Part shown: one piece after another, positions 1 through 5,383 of the stretch
How the letters are laid out: the number at the start of each line of letters is the position of its first letter
Position numbering within the stretch: position 1 is the stretch's first letter
NCBI GenBank assembly: GCA_946886925.1
Contig: CAMPJQ010000084.1
Span: 1 to 8,552, forward strand
From: an uncultured Terrimonas sp.
GTDB lineage: Bacteria > Bacteroidota > Bacteroidia > Chitinophagales > Chitinophagaceae
Length of the DNA: 8,552 nucleotides
Direction of reading: 5' to 3'
Program-made: the position numbers and the translations under genes
Notes under the pieces: generated by a model
The model's database searches: none
Told to the model about the DNA's origin: nothing
What the model saw: only the letters and a program-made list of their open reading frames with translations

Positions 1-17
1 ACGATAAATTGAAAACT

Positions 18-61
18 GCAACACGCACACCTTGCAACCTGCAACCCGTAACCAGCAACTG
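18..61 (+). repeat. Degenerate heptamer tract, family A (GCAACCY)
   Basis: Units read GCAACAC, GCACACC, a two-base slip TT, GCAACCT, GCAACCC, GTAACCA and GCAACTG, so the period is seven bases with substitutions between copies. The tract fills most of the visible spacer upstream of mnmA. No reading frame runs through it. Its last unit supplies the CTG that I read as a weak -33 element for mnmA. The periodicity is seen directly; any function is unknown. Confidence 0.75.
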
Positions 62-89
62 CACAAATGCTGCTTTTTTCGTATTTTTG
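59..89 (+). promoter_or_regulatory. Probable mnmA promoter, Bacteroidota type
   Basis: A perfect -7 box TATTTTTG (consensus TAnnTTTG) lies at 82-89. Twenty bases upstream is CTG at 59-61, a one-mismatch version of the -33 TTG. The spacing is within the usual 17-23 bases. Transcription would start a few bases after 89, leaving a leader of roughly 15-20 bases before the ATG at 110, with no Shine-Dalgarno sequence. The -33 half is weak. Confidence 0.5.
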
Positions 90-109
90 CAGGCTAATTT
101 GTAAATATT

Positions 110-1222
110 ATGAGCCGTAAAGGAAAAGTTCTGGTGGCAATGAGCGGCGGTATAGACAGTACTGTTACGGCCCTCATGCTCCACGATGAGGGTTATGAAG
201 TGGTTGGCATTACCATGAAAACATGGGATTACGCCAGTGCGGGCAGCAGCAAAAAGGAAACCGGCTGCTGCAATGTAGACAGTTTCAACGATGCCCGTAT
301 GGCGGCGGTGGAACATGGCTTTCCTCATTTTATACTTGATATCCGGAGCGAGTTCGGAGATGCTGTAATAGAGAATTTTGTAGAAGAATACCTGGCAGGA
401 CGCACCCCCAACCCCTGCGTAATGTGCAATACCCATATTAAATGGAGAGCGCTTTTAAAAAGAGCCGACGCATTAGATTGCGAATATATTGCTACAGGGC
501 ATTATGGTAATATTCACCGGCATTCCAACGGACGATACTATATCAGCAAAGGCGCAGATGAAACCAAAGATCAGAGTTACGTATTATGGGGCCTGCAGCA
601 GGATCTGCTAAGCCGTACCATGCTGCCCCTGGGCAAATACCGCAAAACAGAGATCAGGCAAATGGCCATGGATTATGGCTATCCCGAACTGGCTAAGAAA
701 AGTGAAAGCTATGAAATTTGCTTTGTACCCGATAATGATTACCGGGGTTTTCTGAAACGCAAAGTGGATGGACTGGAAGAAAGGGTAAACGGGGGAAATT
801 TCGTGGATGCAACCGGAAAGGTCATCGGACAGCATAAAGGATACCCTTTTTATACCATTGGCCAACGCAAAGGGCTGGATATTGCCTTGGGTAAACCCGC
901 TTATGTAACACAGATTATACCCGAAACCAATACCATTATGTTGGGAGATGAGGAAGACCTGAACCGCCAGGAAATGCTGGTGGGCAAGCTAAACTGGCTA
1001 AAGTACGACGGTATTACTGATGGAATGGAAGCGATAACCAAAATCAGGTATAAAGACAGCGGGGCCCTTTCTGTTTTACAAAACCACGAAAAAGGTATAC
1101 AGGTTAGTTTTTATGATCATGTAAAGGGAATAGCCCCTGGTCAAAGTGCAGTATTTTACGAAGGTGAAGATGTAATTGGCGGAGGGGTAATTTTGAGGGG
1201 AGAGGGCAAAGGTGAAAAGTGA
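110..1222 (+). CDS. mnmA: tRNA-specific 2-thiouridylase MnmA
   Basis: MnmA (TrmU) is a cytoplasmic enzyme that adenylates U34 of tRNA Lys, Glu and Gln and replaces its C2 oxygen with sulfur, giving the s2U part of the mnm5s2U wobble base. The N-terminal ATP-pyrophosphatase PP-loop is SGGIDST at residues 12-18. The NPCVMCN motif (101-107) holds the first catalytic cysteine, C106, and YEICFVPDND (201-210) holds the second, C204. TGHY (129-132) and the QSYVLW segment (155-160) are also family-typical, and the barrel domains follow to about residue 360. The 370-residue length is normal for the family. The ATG at 110 starts directly before the PP-loop strand and lies behind a good -7 box. The last residues, after GGGVIL, are oddly charged (RGEGKGEK) and are encoded by a heptamer repeat that also contains the stop codon, so the native C-terminus has probably been replaced. 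The gene ends at an intrinsic terminator about 95 bases downstream. Confidence 0.97.
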   Translation: MSRKGKVLVAMSGGIDSTVTALMLHDEGYEVVGITMKTWDYASAGSSKKETGCCNVDSFNDARMAAVEHGFPHFILDIRSEFGDAVIENFVEEYLAGRTPNPCVMCNTHIKWRALLKRADALDCEYIATGHYGNIHRHSNGRYYISKGADETKDQSYVLWGLQQDLLSRTMLPLGKYRKTEIRQMAMDYGYPELAKKSESYEICFVPDNDYRGFLKRKVDGLEERVNGGNFVDATGKVIGQHKGYPFYTIGQRKGLDIALGKPAYVTQIIPETNTIMLGDEEDLNRQEMLVGKLNWLKYDGITDGMEAITKIRYKDSGALSVLQNHEKGIQVSFYDHVKGIAPGQSAVFYEGEDVIGGGVILRGEGKGEK

Positions 1223-1247
1223 GATGTGTGAATAGTGAGACGTGAAA
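1197..1247 (+). repeat. Heptamer tract, family B (GGTGARA), across the mnmA stop
   Basis: Units are GGGGAGA, GGGCAAA, GGTGAAA, AGTGAGA and TGTGTGA, a two-base slip, then AGTGAGA and CGTGAAA. The tract starts inside mnmA, encodes its last eight residues, supplies the stop TGA at 1220-1222 inside the unit AGTGAGA, and continues into the spacer. It belongs to the same family as the two tracts at about 4.43 and 4.95 kb, and the G-rich strand is plus in all three. Confidence 0.75.
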
Positions 1248-1252
1248 GGTAT

Positions 1253-1287
1253 GCTGATACATTCTTGCTGATTGCTGAAAGCTGTCT
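1253..1287 (+). repeat. Heptamer tract, family C (GCTGAWN)
   Basis: Five consecutive seven-base units read GCTGATA, CATTCTT, GCTGATT, GCTGAAA and GCTGTCT; the second is heavily diverged. The tract begins only five bases after the family B tract, so two heptamer families sit side by side between the mnmA stop and its terminator. A related tract lies at 4040-4069. No coding capacity is apparent. Confidence 0.65.
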
Positions 1288-1316
1288 TGCAATAAAAAGA
1301 AAGTCAAAACGTTAGC

Positions 1317-1348
1317 AATCGGAAAGCTTCTTTCCGATTTTTATTTTT
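1317..1348 (+). terminator. Intrinsic terminator of mnmA
   Basis: A perfect 10-base-pair stem joins AATCGGAAAG (1317-1326) to CTTTCCGATT (1330-1339) around a three-base loop, CTT. It is followed by a T-rich run to 1348. This is a textbook Rho-independent terminator on the plus strand. It separates mnmA from the downstream lipoprotein-protease unit and shows that the latter needs its own promoter. Confidence 0.88.
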
Positions 1349-1359
1349 AACGGGCATAT

Positions 1360-1384
1360 GCAACCTTATGCTTGTTTGGGTTGC
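1360..1384. repeat. Inverted repeat GCAACC / GGTTGC upstream of lipoprotein gene
   Basis: Six-base arms GCAACC (1360-1365) and GGTTGC (1379-1384) flank a 13-base loop. The right arm overlaps the proposed -33 TTG at 1381-1383, so this could be an operator. The arms also match heptamer family A, so they may instead be two stray units in opposite orientation. The symmetry is real but short. Confidence 0.35.
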
Positions 1385-1412
1385 CTGTATTAAAGCTTTT
1401 TTCTAATCTTTG
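1381..1412 (+). promoter_or_regulatory. Probable promoter of the lipoprotein-protease unit
   Basis: TTG at 1381-1383 is followed after 21 bases by AATCTTTG at 1405-1412, which matches TAnnTTTG at all but the first base. The box ends only three bases before the ATG at 1416, so transcription would begin at or within a few bases of the start codon, predicting a leaderless or nearly leaderless message. The terminator just upstream supports a new promoter here. Confidence 0.5.
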
Positions 1413-1415
1413 TGT

Positions 1416-2276
1416 ATGAGCAAAAGCAGAAAATATTTTTTTCTTATCCTGGCGATACCTATTTTTTTAAGCCTGCAGTTTTGCAAAAAACAAAGAGACC
1501 AGTTTTCTGTAATGCCGGTTAGTGCATATTACCCTACACAGGTTGGAAAATATATTGTTTACCAAATGGATTCTACGGTATTTACCAATTTTGAAACAAC
1601 TAAGGAAATTCATAGTTACCAGGTAAAGGATATAATAGATGCTGAGATAACAGATAATATGGATCGTCCCAGTTTTCGTATTCGCAGAATGATCAGGGAT
1701 TCAGCAGGTACAAAGCCATGGACAGATATTGCTACGTTTATGGTAACCCCGCTGGCTAACTCGATAGAATATGTTGAAAATAATCTGCGTTACATAAAAT
1801 TAAAAGCACCTGTAAAAGAAAATTACTTCTGGCAGGGCAACAGCTATATTAATGCAGAGGGAGCTTTAAGCTACCTGAACCTGTGGGAGTACAATTATAT
1901 CAATGTAGATCAGCCGTATAGTATTGATAATACCCTTATTGAAAATACCGTAACAGTTTTACACATTGATGAATCTACAGGCGACCCATTATCATCTCCC
2001 AACAATATTGCCTCAAAAAATTATAGCATGGAGGTATATGGAAAAGATATAGGTCTTATTTATAAAGATCTTATTCATTGGCTGTACCAAAAAAACAATA
2101 CGCTGGGCAACTGCCGTGTAATAGTTGAAGGACAAGCGGATACACCCTGTCCGTACGATGTAAACTGCGATTCGCTTGCCCAAACGATGAGCGGGTACAT
2201 GAAATGCGATACGGTAGCCAGCCGGTATTCCTACGATGGTTATGGAATCAGGCTAAAAATGCTTGAACACAACTAA
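1416..2276 (+). CDS. Putative lipoprotein of unknown function
   Basis: I do not recognise this 286-residue protein. The N-terminus has basic residues (KSRK), a hydrophobic segment at about residues 8-20, and then FCKK, so C23 is a candidate lipidation site. Phenylalanine at the -1 position (LQFC) is atypical for a lipobox, where G, A or S is expected, so lipidation is not certain. The rest is soluble and rich in Tyr, Asn and Asp, with a YYPTQVGKYIVYQMDS stretch (about 36-51) of a style common in secreted Bacteroidota proteins. A cysteine cluster near the C-terminus (CPYDVNC and KCDT, plus an earlier C) could form disulfides outside the cytoplasm. An in-frame TTG at 1410 would add two residues, but the ATG at 1416 is the better start. 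The S8 protease follows after 20 bases on the same strand, so the two are probably cotranscribed and both exported. No enzymatic motif is visible. Confidence 0.8.
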   Translation: MSKSRKYFFLILAIPIFLSLQFCKKQRDQFSVMPVSAYYPTQVGKYIVYQMDSTVFTNFETTKEIHSYQVKDIIDAEITDNMDRPSFRIRRMIRDSAGTKPWTDIATFMVTPLANSIEYVENNLRYIKLKAPVKENYFWQGNSYINAEGALSYLNLWEYNYINVDQPYSIDNTLIENTVTVLHIDESTGDPLSSPNNIASKNYSMEVYGKDIGLIYKDLIHWLYQKNNTLGNCRVIVEGQADTPCPYDVNCDSLAQTMSGYMKCDTVASRYSYDGYGIRLKMLEHN

Positions 2277-2296
2277 CGCACATCATTCCTGTTTTT

Positions 2297-3979
2297 ATGA
2301 AAACAATAGCGCCCTTATTGATTTTTTTTCTCGCATTCGCATTGAATGCTTATACACAATCTTCAAGGTATATTATTGTTTTAAATAACAAAAACAACAA
2401 TCCTTATACACTTACAAATCCTTCGCAATACTTATCGCCCAAAGCCATCAAAAGAAGAGAAAAGCAGCAGATTTCCATTGACAGTTCCGATCTTCCTGTT
2501 AACCCTGCCTATCTCGACAGTATACGCCATGCAGGAACGATGAGCATACTTAATGTTTCCAAATGGCTGAACCAGGTATTGATACAGACTACCGATCCAT
2601 CCGCGCTACAAAACATAAACAACTTTTCCTTTGTAAAATCTGTTTCAGTTATTGCACCAAGGGTTTCGGGCTGGGAAAAGGATAAAGAAGATAAATTCAG
2701 CGAAATGATCTCTCCTGTAAAAAGAAGCCATATGGTACAGGGTGGCAACGATTATTATAGTTACGGTAATATGTATGCGCAGGTAAATATTCATGAAGGA
2801 GAATTCTTACATAATAAAGGTTTCCGGGGGGAAGGCATGACCATTGCCATATTAGATGCAGGCTTTTACCATTACAATACCAATCCCGCGTTCGACAGCG
2901 TGAGGCTGAATAACCAGGTATTGGGCACCTGGGATTTTGTAGCCAATAAATCCAGCGTAACGGAAGAGCATACCCATGGAATGGTTTGCTTTTCTACCAT
3001 AGCTGCAAACCGGCCCGGACTATTGGTTGGCACAGCGCCTAAAGCAAAATTTTATTTATTCAGAACAGAGGATGTTGCCACTGAATACCCCGTGGAAGAA
3101 CAAAACTGGGTAGCCGCCGCCGAAAGGGCCGACAGCCTGGGTGTTGATCTTATTACATCTTCTTTGGGATACAATACTTTTACCAATCCATCCTTAAATC
3201 ATAGCTATTCCGATATGAATGGTGAGTCTACCATTATTACAAAAGGCGCGGAAATGGCAGCAAAGAAGGGAATATTTGTTACCAATAGTGCAGGCAATTC
3301 CGGCACCGATAGCTGGCACTATATTATAGCCCCGGCCGATGGTGAACACGTGCTGGCCATTGGTGCGGTAAATGCCAACAAGCAGGTGGCCGGTTTTTCA
3401 AGCTATGGACCTTCTTACGATGGAAGAATAAAACCCAATGTTGCCTCTGTGGGCTGGGGAACCGTAATTGCGGGCATTGATGGCAATCCTGCAAGCGCCA
3501 GTGGCACTTCGGTTGCCAATCCCAACCTTGCGGGCCTTATAACCTGCCTGTGGCAGGCATTCCCAGAGTTCAGCAATGCAACCATTTTCGACGCGGTACA
3601 AAGAAGCGCAGACAAATACAACAACCCGGATGACCGCGTTGGATACGGCATTCCCAACATGCGTATAGCATATGAAATATTGGAGAAGAAAAGGCAATTG
3701 CAAAATGCTGACCGTATTCTGAACAACGACTGGCTGAAAGCCTATCCAGTGCCTTTCGTAAACGATTTTACGGTGTTGCTAAAACCAAAAGCAAATGGTA
3801 AAATTTCTTTTTCATTGTATGACGCTGCCGGTAAAAAACTATTGATAAAAACAACGGACGCACAGACCGGAATAGTTCAATTCATATCATTCAGCAACCT
3901 CACCTCTTTGCAGCAGGGCGTTTACTGGCTCAGCTATTCCGATGGAAAAAATAAGCGTATTGTGCGGTTGATGAAGTAG
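2297..3979 (+). CDS. Secreted S8 (subtilisin-like) serine protease with type IX secretion tail
   Basis: This is a 560-residue serine endopeptidase precursor. Residues 1-20 form a Sec signal peptide with a long hydrophobic core ending near AYTQS. Residues 23 to about 122 look like a propeptide (RYIIVLNNKN through VKSVSVIAPRV), which in this family folds and inhibits the protease. The catalytic domain covers roughly 155-460. D187 lies in AILDAGF, H227 in EEHTHGM, the oxyanion asparagine N334 in SAGNSG, and the nucleophile S405 in SGTSVANP, so the full triad is present. Residues from about 480 to 560 form a beta-rich type A C-terminal sorting domain: it opens with AYPVPF, has a SLYDAAGKKL strand, and ends KRIVRLMK. 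Such tails direct passage through the outer membrane by the type IX system (PorSS) and are then removed. The histidine motif is followed by M rather than the usual T, a mild deviation. The gene follows the lipoprotein by 20 bases with no clear promoter of its own. The substrate is unknown. Confidence 0.93.
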   Translation: MKTIAPLLIFFLAFALNAYTQSSRYIIVLNNKNNNPYTLTNPSQYLSPKAIKRREKQQISIDSSDLPVNPAYLDSIRHAGTMSILNVSKWLNQVLIQTTDPSALQNINNFSFVKSVSVIAPRVSGWEKDKEDKFSEMISPVKRSHMVQGGNDYYSYGNMYAQVNIHEGEFLHNKGFRGEGMTIAILDAGFYHYNTNPAFDSVRLNNQVLGTWDFVANKSSVTEEHTHGMVCFSTIAANRPGLLVGTAPKAKFYLFRTEDVATEYPVEEQNWVAAAERADSLGVDLITSSLGYNTFTNPSLNHSYSDMNGESTIITKGAEMAAKKGIFVTNSAGNSGTDSWHYIIAPADGEHVLAIGAVNANKQVAGFSSYGPSYDGRIKPNVASVGWGTVIAGIDGNPASASGTSVANPNLAGLITCLWQAFPEFSNATIFDAVQRSADKYNNPDDRVGYGIPNMRIAYEILEKKRQLQNADRILNNDWLKAYPVPFVNDFTVLLKPKANGKISFSLYDAAGKKLLIKTTDAQTGIVQFISFSNLTSLQQGVYWLSYSDGKNKRIVRLMK

Positions 3980-4082
3980 AGGAGGCCTCAGGTTGCAGGG
4001 GGATTCCCTACTTGACAGCAGAATGAATACACCTTCTTCGCTCAAAGCTGATCGCTCTGATAGCTGACAGCCAAATTTCAAA
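3980..4082. other. Convergent spacer between the protease and methyltransferase genes
   Basis: This 103-base stretch separates two genes that read towards each other. It holds an 8-base palindrome GAGGCCTC at 3982-3989, one inverted copy of the family A heptamer (AGGTTGC at 3990-3996), and a family C heptamer tract in its right half. I find no hairpin with a T run on either strand, so neither gene has an obvious intrinsic terminator here. Confidence 0.7.
4040..4069 (+). repeat. Heptamer tract, family C (GCTGAWN), in convergent spacer
   Basis: Units are GCTCAAA, GCTGATC, GCTCTGATA (a unit with two extra bases) and GCTGACA. It matches the family C tract downstream of mnmA in both period and unit sequence, and lies on the same strand. 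Both copies sit just beyond gene 3' ends. Confidence 0.6.
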
Positions 4083-5348
4083 TCAGCATGTTGGCACTGT
4101 TAACAAGGCAGCAAACAAGGTATCGGCCTTCTTATCATATCCTTTCAGCATTTCCATCTCTAATAACTGCAGGTTGAATTTTTCTCTTATTTCATCAACC
4201 ATTGCTTCATTCTCCTTTTTAAAAACGGAGCAGGTAATATACAGCAAATGGCCGCCGGATTTAATTGATGGAATTACATTAGAAAGAATTCTTCTTTGAA
4301 GCGCTGTATAATGATCTATATTTTCTTCCTCCCAGTTGTACAGTTGTTCCGGCGTTCTTGCCCAGGTACCGCTTCCGGAGCAGGGAGCGTCGCAGATAAT
4401 GAGATCAAAAAGGGAGCGGTGAATGGTGAAAGGTGAAAGGTGGGAGGTGAGAGGTGAGTTGGTAAGATCAGCTAATTGGGCAGTGTACTCTTTTATACCG
4501 GCGGAGGCAAAACGATTTTTGAGGTTTATGAGTATGGACTTTCGGATATCCGATACCGTTAAATGAATGTTCTTCAGTATGTCTTTTGCCAGTATGGATT
4601 TTCCACCGCTGGCTGCACAACAATCCCACACGCTAAGCTGCTGATGGCCCTGCACCGGCTTCAAAAAGGCAGCTACCTGCTGCGAGCTGTAATCCTGTAT
4701 CACAGCTTCTTTATTGATTTCAAGTACAGCATCCAGCTTTGTGGTGTTGCTAAAAGCAATACAATTTTCATTCACGAACCGGTATTGTATTTTACCGGCA
4801 TCTAACTTTTGCTGCACTGCTGCTTTATAACCGGGCCGGATACGGATAAACAGATCGGGCTGCGTAAAAAAGGAATGGCAAAAAAGAGCGTGATCTATTC
4901 CCTCACTCAGCGCTGATTTCCAGGGGAAGACGCGGAGAGGTGAAAGGTGAAAGATGAGTGATGAGAGGTGAGAGTTCTGCAGTGGTTGATGGGTGGTGTT
5001 AAGGCTTTTATACAATACCTCACACTTCTCTTCTATGGGAAGATGCGCTTTTTCATTCCAGGCGGGTTTTAACTGTTGCAGCATTTCATTGGGTTGGGGG
5101 CTGCATAAAAATAAGCCTGCCAGTATATGGTACTGAATTACCTCATCGCCAGGCAGGGTATTTCCGTAGAACATTTTGCCGGTACGGTAATAACAATAAC
5201 ATAGATGACTGATCTGCTTCCTGTCTTTCGAGCCATATTTTTTATCGGCAGCAAAAAAGCTTTTCAGGAAAGCAGCAAGAGGCTGATCACCATTGTACCG
5301 CCTTATGATACCTGCGGATGTGTTGAGGTAAGAGTGATATCTGCTCAC
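4083..5348 (-). CDS. RsmB/NOP-family RNA (cytosine-C5) methyltransferase with two repeat-derived insertions
   Basis: This is a 421-residue SAM-dependent enzyme of the RsmB/NOP2 class that makes 5-methylcytosine in RNA, probably rRNA. The FPWK..LSEGID motif (141-151) and VIQDYSSQ (216-223) are family hallmarks. The SAM-binding motif I is WDCCAASGGK (241-250), with acidic D267 and D294. Motif IV is DAPCSGSG (320-327), whose C323 helps product release, and motif VI holds TCS (372-374), whose C373 is the nucleophile. All key residues are present, so the enzyme looks active. Residues 126-139 and 298-311 are each encoded by about six heptamer repeats, giving SHLSSLIFHLSPLR and SPLTSHLSPFTIHR. They fall between conserved blocks, probably in loops. 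Without them the protein would be about 393 residues. The start is GTG at 5348, four bases after a -7-like box. The exact rRNA target cannot be told, so I give no symbol. It follows the lipoprotein gene by 35 bases on the same strand. Confidence 0.92.
   Translation of the reverse strand: MSRYHSYLNTSAGIIRRYNGDQPLAAFLKSFFAADKKYGSKDRKQISHLCYCYYRTGKMFYGNTLPGDEVIQYHILAGLFLCSPQPNEMLQQLKPAWNEKAHLPIEEKCEVLYKSLNTTHQPLQNSHLSSLIFHLSPLRVFPWKSALSEGIDHALFCHSFFTQPDLFIRIRPGYKAAVQQKLDAGKIQYRFVNENCIAFSNTTKLDAVLEINKEAVIQDYSSQQVAAFLKPVQGHQQLSVWDCCAASGGKSILAKDILKNIHLTVSDIRKSILINLKNRFASAGIKEYTAQLADLTNSPLTSHLSPFTIHRSLFDLIICDAPCSGSGTWARTPEQLYNWEEENIDHYTALQRRILSNVIPSIKSGGHLLYITCSVFKKENEAMVDEIREKFNLQLLEMEMLKGYDKKADTLFAALLTVPTC
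4418..4459 (+). repeat. Heptamer tract, family B, inside methyltransferase (motif IV side)
   Basis: Six contiguous units on the plus strand read GGTGAAT, GGTGAAA, GGTGAAA, GGTGGGA, GGTGAGA and GGTGAGT. That is 42 bases, a multiple of three, so the minus-strand frame is kept. It encodes SPLTSHLSPFTIHR between ADLTN and LFDLIICDAPCSG of the host enzyme. This is the cleanest tract in the window. Confidence 0.85.
4932..4973 (+). repeat. Heptamer tract, family B, inside methyltransferase (N-terminal side)
   Basis: Six units read GCGGAGA, GGTGAAA, GGTGAAA, GATGAGT, GATGAGA and GGTGAGA; the first is the least certain. The 42-base length again preserves frame. On the minus strand it encodes SHLSSLIFHLSPLR just before the conserved FPWK block. 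It has the same strand orientation as the other two family B tracts. Confidence 0.8.
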
Positions 5349-5352
5349 ACTA

Positions 5353-5360
5353 CAAAAGTG
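5353..5360 (-). promoter_or_regulatory. Candidate -7 box of the methyltransferase gene
   Basis: The minus strand reads CACTTTTG, one mismatch from TAnnTTTG, and ends four bases before the GTG start. This is nearly the same geometry as the lipoprotein gene at 1416. I find no convincing -33 TTG at the right distance, so the gene may instead be read through from upstream. Confidence 0.3.
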
Positions 5361-5383
5361 AACAATTTAATGCGTTATGAAAG

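Noticed and set aside
1410..1415. TTG start two codons upstream of the first lipoprotein ATG
   Set aside because: The TTG is part of the proposed -7 box, and the ATG six bases later begins the same protein.
3398..3726. Two open frames on the minus strand inside the protease gene
   Set aside because: They overlap the catalytic serine region of a well-supported plus-strand gene and show no recognisable domain.
4046..4095. Hairpin terminators from GCTGAT/ATCAGC or GCCAA/TTGGC arms in the convergent spacer
   Set aside because: The arms are five or six bases with loops of 16-29 bases and no T run, so they are not credible terminators.
4418..4973. CRISPR-like array in the methyltransferase gene
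   Set aside because: The units are only seven bases, contiguous and without unique spacers; the two tracts are about 470 bases apart within an intact enzyme gene.
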